Source: CAZMGV01 sp964621525 [NCBI: uncultured bacterium] (GTDB lineage Bacteria; JAGRBM01). Taken from it: DNA of 64,000 bases. Positions 33,405-40,545 of this stretch are shown in pieces. Both the position numbers and the translations under genes were made by a program. The stretch lies in contig CAZUMS010000002.1 in the NCBI GenBank assembly GCA_964621525.1, forward strand, positions 14,827-78,826, read 5' to 3'. The stretch's first letter is position 1. Every line of letters starts with the position of its first letter. Under the pieces are notes generated by a model. That model saw only the letters and a program-made list of their open reading frames with translations, was not told the DNA's origin and did not search any database.

Positions 33405-34420
33405 GCCTGCCCGGAAAAAAGCGCCCGGTTCCCCGCACTCTCCAGAAGTTCGGCCTGATAGCCCAGGGACCTGAGCTCGTCGGCGAAGCTCTTCGGGCCG
33501 GATGTGAGGTAGATCTCTTCCGGGTCCACCTGCTTCACCAGTTCGAGCAGCTCGCCGTGGTCCGCATGGTCGCTGAAAGAAATCGCGCCATCGACACGGC
33601 TCCGGCTTACATAGCGGCGGTCCGCCGCCCATCCGGTGAGGGAGATGAACCGGGGCTTCTTCAGCTTTTCGAACAGCGGGCTCTGGCGGGCCTGCGGCGA
33701 GGCGACAATGGCGTGGCCGGCCGGGACGCTTTCGCCGAGCAGGGCGGTCTGGCCGAGCCTGCGACCGAACAGGCGGTAGACGGCATTCACCCGCTCGATG
33801 GCCGGCGTGACGAGCACGGGGATTTCATCCTGCGCCAGCACGCCGAGGACTTCCTGCGCTTTTCCGGCCGAATAGGCAAGAATCACCGGTGTCGCATTCT
33901 GGTCCAGCAGGTCGTTAACCAGTGAAATCAGCTCGTCGGCCGCCGCCTCGCGCGAAGGAAAGCGGAACCGGGGTTCTCCGAACGTCGCCTCCATGATGAG
34001 CGTTCGGGCTTTGGGCGGAGCCGCCCGTTCAGCCGTGAGCCCCGGACTCAGCCGGAAATCCCCTGTGTAGAGCAGGGAATCGCCTGTGGGGGATTCGACC
34101 CGGAGCATGGCTGAGCCCAGCATGTGTCCTGCGGGGTGCAGTGTTACGGACAGCTTGCCCAGCCGGCAGGGTTCGCCGAATTTCACCGCTTCAAACCGGC
34201 CGCTCCCGCCCATGGCCTCGCAGACGGCCACGGTCTCCGGGGTGGCGAGCGCCCGGGTATGTGGGCCGCCTCTCAGGGCATGGCCGTGCGAAATGAAGGC
34301 GAGGGGCTTGGGGGAGGGAGGATCCAGGTACAGTCCGGCTGAACGGATCACGGCCGTCGCGTGATCCACAGTGAACAGGGGCTTGGGGCGCGGGACACCC
34401 GGTTTCGTACGGACTGCCAC
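33401..34420 (-). CDS. Metallo-beta-lactamase/beta-CASP-like nuclease with altered metal motif
   Basis: 339 residues, similar to ligase-associated exonuclease and CPSF/SNM1-type proteins. Motif 3 HPAGHMLGSAML (H95, H99) and motif 4 GDF (D121) are intact, as is the late SDHADHGEL block. Motif 2, normally HxHxDH, reads HGHALR (45-50): the Asp and the third His are Leu and Arg. These residues bind the second metal, so activity may be changed or lost. It is convergent with yraN. No DNA ligase gene is adjacent. Confidence 0.82.
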   Translation of the reverse strand: MAVRTKPGVPRPKPLFTVDHATAVIRSAGLYLDPPSPKPLAFISHGHALRGGPHTRALATPETVAVCEAMGGSGRFEAVKFGEPCRLGKLSVTLHPAGHMLGSAMLRVESPTGDSLLYTGDFRLSPGLTAERAAPPKARTLIMEATFGEPRFRFPSREAAADELISLVNDLLDQNATPVILAYSAGKAQEVLGVLAQDEIPVLVTPAIERVNAVYRLFGRRLGQTALLGESVPAGHAIVASPQARQSPLFEKLKKPRFISLTGWAADRRYVSRSRVDGAISFSDHADHGELLELVKQVDPEEIYLTSGPKSFADELRSLGYQAELLESAGNRALFSGQA

Positions 34421-34492
34421 GAGATGAGGCTCCGCAAGCGCCCTCGTGCCTGCCGGTCAAGTTTGCCAGAACCCACGCGGGGCCACAAGCCT

Positions 34493-36016
34493 CTACTTTT
34501 TCCGGGTCTTTTTCTTCGAAGCGTCCTTGCCGTCGATTGCATTCTCGAGCCGCTCACAGACGGTTTCCAGCACCTTGATGCGGGCCCAGTATTTGTCGTT
34601 CGCCTCGACGAGAACCCAGGGAGCGATCGACATGCTGGTCTTCTCGATCATGTCGCAGGCGACGGCCTCGTAGGCATCCCATTTGGCACGGTTGCGCCAG
34701 TCTTCCTCGGTCAGTTTGTACTGCTTGTAGGGAGTGGTCTTCCGGTCCCTGAACCGGCGGAGCTGTTCGTCCGGACTGATGGCCATCCAGAACTTGACGA
34801 TGACAATGCCGAAGGAGGCGAGCTGTTCCTCGAAAGCGTTGATTTCGGAATAGGCACGCTGCCATTCGTCCGGTGTTGCGAACCCCTCGACCCGTTCCAC
34901 CAGCACGCGGCCGTACCAGGACCGGTCGAAGATTGCGACGCGGCCCTTCATCGGGATATGCCGCCAGAACCGCCAGAGGTAGGGATGGGCCCGCTCCTCG
35001 TCCGTCGGGGCGGCGACGGAGTTCACCTGATAAATGCGGGCGTCGGTCGCCTCGGTGATCTTGCGGATGCTGCCGCCCTTGCCGCCGGCATCGGGGCCCT
35101 CGAACACGCAAAGAAGCGATTTGCCCGCTGTCCGGAGCTGCCGGGTGAGCTCGTTCAGCCGGGCGGTGTCCTTCGCCAGCCGCTTTTCGTAAACGGCCTT
35201 CGTCAGCGATTGCTTAAGATCAAGATGCCGGATCAGGTTATGTGGTTTTGGAACCGGAAGATCCGGTTTCAGCCTTTTCTTCCGGTCGGCCTTCGCGGCC
35301 GCCGATTCCTTCAGAGCCTGATCCAGCGTGTCCCGGATCGTCTTCATCACGGTGAGCGAGCGGTAGCGGTCGTCCGATGCCTCCACCACATGCCACGGTG
35401 CGAATCCGGTGCTGGTCCGGCGCAGCGCTTCTTCGGAGACGGCCCGGAACCGGTCGTACTTCTTGAAGAACTTGTAGGTTTCCGGCGTGATCCGCCAGGC
35501 GGTCGCCGGGTCTTTCGCCAGCTTCTTCATCCGCTTCTTCTGGACGTCTTTGGCGAGATGCATCCAGAACTTCACGACGCGGACCCCCTCGTTGGTCAGC
35601 ATCCGCTCGAACTGGACGATCTGGTGAAGTTCGTTATCGAAGGCGGAATCATCGAGCTCCTTGTACGTGCGCCTGACGATAGGTTCGGTGTACCAGGAGC
35701 CGAAGAGGACGCCGATTTTCCCCTTGGGAGGGAGCACCCGCCAGAAACGCCAGAACCGGGGGCGTTCGCGTTCTTCATCAGTCGTCCCCCACATGGCATG
35801 GACCTCGATGCCGCGGGTATCCATCCACTCCATGAGCAGATCGACGGTCTCTTCCTTCCCGGCTCCTTCGACGCCGCTGACGATAATGACCATGGAAATG
35901 TCGGACTTCGCCAGTTCCTCTCGCTGGAGCCGGAGGAGTTCGGCCCGGAGAGGCGGCACTTCCTTCTTGAAGGTGGCTTTGTCCAGCTCGTTTCCGACTT
36001 CGGCTGCTTCGAACAT
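34493..36016 (-). CDS. Polyphosphate:AMP phosphotransferase (two-domain PPK2)
   Basis: 507 residues from the ATG at 36016 (MFEAAEVGNELDK). Two tandem PPK2 domains, as in class II polyphosphate:AMP phosphotransferase (Pap), make ADP from AMP and polyphosphate. The C-terminal domain has the canonical P-loop GPDAGGKGGSIRKI and a lid with WRHIPMKGRVAIFDRSWYGR. The N-terminal domain's P-loop is altered (GVEGAGKEETVDLL) as expected for the inactive half. It ends in a Lys/Arg tail. It is divergent from a HIT-family gene, with 127 bases between them. Confidence 0.92.
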   Translation of the reverse strand: MFEAAEVGNELDKATFKKEVPPLRAELLRLQREELAKSDISMVIIVSGVEGAGKEETVDLLMEWMDTRGIEVHAMWGTTDEERERPRFWRFWRVLPPKGKIGVLFGSWYTEPIVRRTYKELDDSAFDNELHQIVQFERMLTNEGVRVVKFWMHLAKDVQKKRMKKLAKDPATAWRITPETYKFFKKYDRFRAVSEEALRRTSTGFAPWHVVEASDDRYRSLTVMKTIRDTLDQALKESAAAKADRKKRLKPDLPVPKPHNLIRHLDLKQSLTKAVYEKRLAKDTARLNELTRQLRTAGKSLLCVFEGPDAGGKGGSIRKITEATDARIYQVNSVAAPTDEERAHPYLWRFWRHIPMKGRVAIFDRSWYGRVLVERVEGFATPDEWQRAYSEINAFEEQLASFGIVIVKFWMAISPDEQLRRFRDRKTTPYKQYKLTEEDWRNRAKWDAYEAVACDMIEKTSMSIAPWVLVEANDKYWARIKVLETVCERLENAIDGKDASKKKTRKK

Positions 36017-36143
36017 GGCGGTCTCCCGTTGCCCGGATCGTCCCCCGGCAGATAGAAAGAAACAATGATGGCCGTCAGGATACCCGTATCTGCAGGAAGA
36101 CGGCAGATCCTGCCGGTTTGTGTGGAGCAAGGGTGAAATTACG

Positions 36144-36575
36144 ATGAATGTGACTGCGGTTAAGTTTGGTTATCCGTCCCAGGTGGTCCGGGAATACCGG
36201 CACTGGCTGGTGCTGCTCCGGCCGTGGCAGGTGACGCTCGGCAGCCTTGTGCTCGTGTGTAAGGACGAGGTGAAGAGCTTTGGCGACATTTCACAGGAGG
36301 CTGCCTCGGAACTGAAACCGGTGGTTTCGGACGTGGAGCGCGCCCTGAAGAAGGTCCTCAACTACGAGAAGATCAACTATCTGATGCTGATGATGGTGGA
36401 CCCGGATGTCCATATGCACGTGATTCCGCGTCATTCATCCCCCAGAACTTTCGGTGGCCGGGAGTTCGTGGACAAGCACTGGCCGAAGCCTCCGGACGTC
36501 TACTTCGCTCTGGAGGTACCCGAAGATATCCGGGTGAAACTGCTCGTCGCTCTCAAGGCAGAGTTTCCGGCCTGA
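36144..36575 (+). CDS. HIT-family nucleotide-binding protein
   Basis: 143 residues from the ATG at 36144; an upstream ATG at 36120 is possible. The C-terminal VHMHVIPRHSS matches the HIT motif, but the first His of HxHxH is Asp (DVHMHV), while the catalytic middle His is kept. LVLVCKDEVKSFGDIS and the region around YLMLMMVDPD fit the HIT fold. HIT enzymes act on dinucleoside polyphosphates or nucleoside phosphoramidates. Divergence from a polyphosphate:AMP phosphotransferase suggests a link to adenine nucleotide turnover. Confidence 0.82.
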   Translation: MNVTAVKFGYPSQVVREYRHWLVLLRPWQVTLGSLVLVCKDEVKSFGDISQEAASELKPVVSDVERALKKVLNYEKINYLMLMMVDPDVHMHVIPRHSSPRTFGGREFVDKHWPKPPDVYFALEVPEDIRVKLLVALKAEFPA

Positions 36576-36589
36576 GGCTCTATCCGGGT

Positions 36590-37357
36590 CTATTCGAACT
36601 TCCCGTGCCGCCCGGCGCCGCCCCGGAACTTGGCGAGTCCTGAAAGCATCTCGGGGCTCGAGATCGCCCGCTTGCCGTGCTGGAGTTCGTTGAGGATGGC
36701 AGCGTCCAGGTCCATATGCTCCTGCTCGATGGCGCTCAGCCGGTCGCCGCGCATGCACATCTGGGGGAATTCCGATAGTTCGCGGGCGAGTTGTTCTGCC
36801 GCCTGCCGGGCCTGTCCCTTGGGGACCAGCCGGTTTACGAGGCCGATGTCGAACGCTTCCTTCGCGCTCACGGCCCGGCCGGTCAGGATCAGGTCCAGAG
36901 CCCGCGAGAGCCCGATGAGCCGCGGGAGCCGGACCGTACCGCCGTCGATGAGCGGCACGCCCCAGCGGCGGCAGAAGACGCCGAATGTGGTGTCTTCCTC
37001 GGCCACCCGCAGGTCGCACCAGCACGCAAGTTCGATTCCCCCCGCGACAGCGTAACCGCTCACGGCCGCGATGACGGGTTTGGACAGTTTCATGCGGGTC
37101 GGGCCCATGGGGCCATCGCCCTTGTCGCCTACCCGGTTACCGCGTTCGGTGCCGGCGGCTTTCAGATCGGCCCCGGCGCAGAAGGTCCCATGGTCGCCCC
37201 ACAGGACCGCGACCCGGAGATTCGGATCGGTATCGAAGCGGCGGAAGGCGTCTGCCAGCAGATTGGCGGTCGCGCCATCCACGGCATTCTTCGCCTCGGG
37301 GCGGTCGATGATAACGGTGCAGACATGGCCGGAGATTTCGGTGCGGACGGCGGACAT
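36590..37357 (-). CDS. Enoyl-CoA hydratase/isomerase-family (crotonase) protein
   Basis: 255 residues. The oxyanion-hole region FCAGADLKAAG and AVSGYAVAGGIELACWC are present. The Glu of GGIEL corresponds to one catalytic Glu. The second, in the usual PE-x-x-LG, is replaced: the stretch reads FCRRWGVPLIDGGTVRLPR. This is a recognised crotonase subgroup whose exact reaction is unknown. It is divergent from a second crotonase 123 bases away. Confidence 0.86.
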   Translation of the reverse strand: MSAVRTEISGHVCTVIIDRPEAKNAVDGATANLLADAFRRFDTDPNLRVAVLWGDHGTFCAGADLKAAGTERGNRVGDKGDGPMGPTRMKLSKPVIAAVSGYAVAGGIELACWCDLRVAEEDTTFGVFCRRWGVPLIDGGTVRLPRLIGLSRALDLILTGRAVSAKEAFDIGLVNRLVPKGQARQAAEQLARELSEFPQMCMRGDRLSAIEQEHMDLDAAILNELQHGKRAISSPEMLSGLAKFRGGAGRHGKFE

Positions 37358-37479
37358 TGGAGAACTCCTTCCGTTCGGCTTCAGGGTACCGCTGTACGTC
37401 AGTTTTGGAAAGACGCGGTGTTTGCGAACACCCCCGGCGGCGCGGCTAGAATCGAGGTCTGACCCGGAGGAACCTCCCC

Positions 37480-38271
37480 ATGAAGAAAGCGAAGCCCGGC
37501 GCGCCGGAATCCGGCAGCCTTCACCTCGAAACGGACGGCCGAGGCGTGGCGACGCTGACCGTGCAGAACGAGGAGAAGCTCAACATCCTTTCCGGCCGCC
37601 TGATCCGCGACCTCACGGCTGCTGTCCGGAAGCTGGCAAAGGACCGGAAGCTCCGTGTGCTGGTGCTGGAAGGCGCCGGGGAACGGGCCTTTATCGGCGG
37701 GGCGGATATCCGCGACATGGTGAAGCTGAAACCGGCGAGCGCCCGGAAGTTCATCACGGACCTTCACCGCTTCTGTGACAGCCTCCGGACCTTCCCCGTA
37801 CCGGTGGTGGCGAGGATATCGGGCTATTGCCTCGGGGCGGGGCTCGAGGTGGCAGTCTCGTGCGACCTGCGCATCGCCGACGATTCGGCGCGTTTTTCGA
37901 TGCCGGAAGTGAAAGTGGGGATCCCGTCAGTGATCGAGGCAGCGCTTTTACCGCAGCTCATCGGCTGGGGACACACCCGGGATCTCCTGTACACAGGCCG
38001 GATGATCGACGCCCACATGGCCTCCGCCTGGGGGTTGGTGGACCGTCTGGTCCCCCGGACCCATCTCGACGAGGAGATCGAAACGGTGGTGGGGGAAATC
38101 CTCGCCTGCGGGCCAAACGCGATTCGCCTCCAGAAGCAGCTCATCCGGGAGTGGGAGAAAAAGTCCTGGGCTGGAGCGGTCCGAGCCGGAGTGGCCTCCT
38201 TCGGACGGTCGTTCGGTAGCGGCGAACCCGCCGGGCTCATGCGGGCATTTCTGGAGCGGAAGAAAAGGTGA
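37480..38271 (+). CDS. Enoyl-CoA hydratase (crotonase family)
   Basis: 263 residues. The family hallmarks are ERAFIGGADIRDM (oxyanion hole), GYCLGAGLEVAVSCDLRIA (first Glu) and MPEVKVGIPSVIEA (second Glu), so both usual catalytic positions are kept, unlike its divergent neighbour. CCGGAGGAAC precedes the ATG with a good spacing. Likely hydrates trans-2-enoyl-CoA in fatty-acid or amino-acid breakdown. It is convergent with the metallo-hydrolase gene (6-base gap). Confidence 0.9.
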   Translation: MKKAKPGAPESGSLHLETDGRGVATLTVQNEEKLNILSGRLIRDLTAAVRKLAKDRKLRVLVLEGAGERAFIGGADIRDMVKLKPASARKFITDLHRFCDSLRTFPVPVVARISGYCLGAGLEVAVSCDLRIADDSARFSMPEVKVGIPSVIEAALLPQLIGWGHTRDLLYTGRMIDAHMASAWGLVDRLVPRTHLDEEIETVVGEILACGPNAIRLQKQLIREWEKKSWAGAVRAGVASFGRSFGSGEPAGLMRAFLERKKR

Positions 38272-38277
38272 GACAGT

Positions 38278-38991
38278 TCAGCCGAACATGCCGCCCTGGC
38301 TGCCGCCGCCCATCATCTCGTCGCGGAACAGCTCTGGCTTCAGGATGAACGGGTTCCTGCGGCGCTCGTGGCCGAGCGTCGTGACGGGTCCGTGTCCCGA
38401 GTAGATATAGGTGTCGTCCGGCAACGGCAGGATCTTCGTGCGGATCGATTCGATGATCGTGTCGAAATTCCCGCCGGGCAGGTCGGTGCGGCCGATGGAC
38501 CCCTGGAACACGGTGTCGCCCACGAACAGGTGCCGGTCCTTCACGAGGAAACAGACACCGCCCGCCGTGTGGCCGGGGGTTTCGAGGACCTTGAACTTCA
38601 GGTTGCCGACATCGATCACGTCGCCGTCCTGGAGCCGGTGCTCGATCTTCGGCACTTCCAGATTTCCGAAACCCATGAGCGGGCCCCACTTCGTCATGGA
38701 AAGCAGGTTCGGCACCTCGCGTTCGTGAATCCAGAACTCCACGTTGCGAAGCTGCTTGATCGGTTCCACCGCTCCGGCATGGTCGATATGCCCGTGGGTG
38801 TTGGTGATCTTGTCGAGCTTGAGGCCGAGCTCGTCCACAACACCGAGGATACCCTCGGCCGAGCTGCCGGGGTCCACCAGCGTGCAGAGTTTCGTCTCCG
38901 GGTCGCCGATCAGCCAGCAGTTCTCCTGGAACGGGCCGTTCACGAGCTGCCGGATGATTACTTCGTGGTCGAAATCGGGTTCGTTTTCCAT
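38278..38991 (-). CDS. Metallo-beta-lactamase fold hydrolase (glyoxalase II-like)
   Basis: 237 residues from the ATG at 38991 (MENEPDFDHEV); a longer in-frame start would overlap the PHP gene. All metal motifs are intact: THGHIDHAG, TPGHTAGG, GDTVFQGSIGRTDLPGG and SGHGPVTT. The family includes glyoxalase II and persulfide dioxygenase; the residues here do not decide. A Gly-rich C-terminal tail (GGGSQGGMFG) is odd. It starts 1 base after the PHP gene stop, in a three-gene minus-strand operon. Confidence 0.9.
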   Translation of the reverse strand: MENEPDFDHEVIIRQLVNGPFQENCWLIGDPETKLCTLVDPGSSAEGILGVVDELGLKLDKITNTHGHIDHAGAVEPIKQLRNVEFWIHEREVPNLLSMTKWGPLMGFGNLEVPKIEHRLQDGDVIDVGNLKFKVLETPGHTAGGVCFLVKDRHLFVGDTVFQGSIGRTDLPGGNFDTIIESIRTKILPLPDDTYIYSGHGPVTTLGHERRRNPFILKPELFRDEMMGGGSQGGMFG

Positions 38992-38992
38992 G

Positions 38993-39862
38993 TCAGGCAC
39001 CGTGCATCTTCCGGATGCGGGGCGCAAGTTCCCGCGCGCGCTTCAACCCCCGCTCGAAGGTTTCCCGGACTTCCGGGGGAACCCCTTTCTCGGGCGACGC
39101 TTCGCTGTAGAAGCGGCACTTCGCTTCCCCGTGATAGTCGCTACCACCTGTCGCCTCGAGGCGCAGGCGGTCGCAGATGTCCTTGAGGTGGCGGCGGTCC
39201 GAGGGAGAATGTTCGGAGTGGTACACCTCGACGGCATCCAGTCCCTGTCCGGCCAGCAGCCGGATGTCCGGTTCCCAGAACCGGTCCACGGCCGCATGGG
39301 CGAGGCTCGTATAGGCGCCTTCCTCCCGGAGTTTCCAGATCGCCTCGCGGGCGTCGATCGATTCGAACTTCACGTAGGCGGGGCCGCCGTCCCTCAGGAA
39401 TCGGCGGAACGCCTCTTCGGAAGACTTGACGACGCCCATCTTGTGGAGAGCACGGGCCACATGGGGCCGGTGGATGGCGGCGCGGCCGGCCTCTTCACGC
39501 ACCTTTCCGGGTGTGAGCGGAATACCCAAGGCGTTCAGCCGGCTGCACATCTGGTCGAGCCGCTCGTCGCGGGAACGGCGGGTACCGGCAAGCCAGGCCG
39601 CGGTCTTTTCCGTCATGGAAAGATCGTCGAAGAAGGCAAGGATATGGCAGGTCCGGCCGTTCAAGGTGGTCGTGACCTCGGCGGCAGGACGGATTTCGAG
39701 GCCAAGGGCATGGGCTTCCCGTTCGGCATCGGCGAACCCGTCAAACGTGTCATGGTCGGTGAGGGCGAGAAAAGTCGTGCCGCCCGCTGCCGCCCGGCGC
39801 ATGAGTTCCGCCGGGGGATGTACCCCGTCCGAAGCAGTGGAATGCATGTGCAGGTCGATCAT
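38993..39862 (-). CDS. PHP-domain phosphoesterase
   Basis: 289 residues from the ATG at 39862 (MIDLHMHSTASDG). The PHP motif DLHMHSTASDG and LALTDHDTFDGF hold the metal ligands; HILAFFDD and GSDYHG are further conserved blocks. Related to YciV/RNase AM (3',5'-nucleotide phosphatase). It lies 79 bases downstream of a hypothetical gene and directly upstream of the glyoxalase II-like gene. Confidence 0.92.
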   Translation of the reverse strand: MIDLHMHSTASDGVHPPAELMRRAAAGGTTFLALTDHDTFDGFADAEREAHALGLEIRPAAEVTTTLNGRTCHILAFFDDLSMTEKTAAWLAGTRRSRDERLDQMCSRLNALGIPLTPGKVREEAGRAAIHRPHVARALHKMGVVKSSEEAFRRFLRDGGPAYVKFESIDAREAIWKLREEGAYTSLAHAAVDRFWEPDIRLLAGQGLDAVEVYHSEHSPSDRRHLKDICDRLRLEATGGSDYHGEAKCRFYSEASPEKGVPPEVRETFERGLKRARELAPRIRKMHGA

Positions 39863-39941
39863 GGCTCTATCCGTCCGCTCCCCGGAGGGTGGCGGCACGG
39901 AAGGAATCTAACACAGGACCCGTAACTGGACAGGGGGGCTG

Positions 39942-40415
39942 CTACTGGACCGTGGGCCAGGCGGGCAGGATAACGACGGCGCCTTCCATACGGACCCCGT
40001 CTTCGGGTGCAGCCTGGGGGGCCGGTGCGGCGGCAGAGGGCATCTGGTGAAGACCGGCGAGCCACTCCCGGAGTTCCTTCGTCCGGAGGAGCATTTCATC
40101 CGGGCCGGGCATGGCAAGACGGGCGCAGACCTCGAGGATCCGCTGGTAATCCTTCTTGCCGCCCACCTTGTACAGGCGCTTGATGTCGCGGATCGTCGCC
40201 GGGAGGCTCTTCAATTCCCGCTCGATTTCGGCGCGGAGCCGGGCCGTTTCTTCGGACGAGGGGGAAACGAGAACCAGATGGAGCCAGTCCTCCATCATGA
40301 GGAGCCGGAGCGCCGCCCCGGCATGAATGCCGACGGCCGGTTCCGGAGAGTTCTCCAGAATGTCCATCAGTTTCGCTTGAAGGCCCGGAGCCAGCTGACG
40401 CGGCGGCGTGCTCAT
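39942..40415 (-). CDS. Hypothetical protein
   Basis: 157 residues, not recognised. The first 110 residues look mixed alpha/beta, with a conserved-looking core (AALRLLMMEDWLHLVLVSP) and a basic helical part (RDIKRLYKVGGKKDYQRIL). The C-terminal 40 residues are Ala/Pro-rich. No signal or membrane helix. It leads the PHP and metallo-hydrolase genes on the same strand. Confidence 0.65.
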   Translation of the reverse strand: MSTPPRQLAPGLQAKLMDILENSPEPAVGIHAGAALRLLMMEDWLHLVLVSPSSEETARLRAEIERELKSLPATIRDIKRLYKVGGKKDYQRILEVCARLAMPGPDEMLLRTKELREWLAGLHQMPSAAAPAPQAAPEDGVRMEGAVVILPAWPTVQ

Positions 40416-40492
40416 GGAAACTTCTCCCCCAACAATGTGGAAAAAGTATAGGCAGGCCCGGCCGGAAAAACAGGAGGGGAAGGGGCTTCCTC

Positions 40493-40530
40493 CAAAAAAA
40501 GAAAAGCGGAGCGGCCCTGCCGCTCCGCTT
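40493..40530 (-). terminator. Rho-independent terminator of the molybdopterin oxidoreductase gene
   Basis: An 11-bp perfect stem (arms AAGCGGAGCGG and CCGCTCCGCTT, loop CCCTG; 40504-40530) is followed on the minus strand by a T-rich tract (TTTTCTTTTTTT). It lies 16 bases after the gene's stop. Confidence 0.85.
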
Positions 40531-40545
40531 CCCTTTCCCGCAGCG

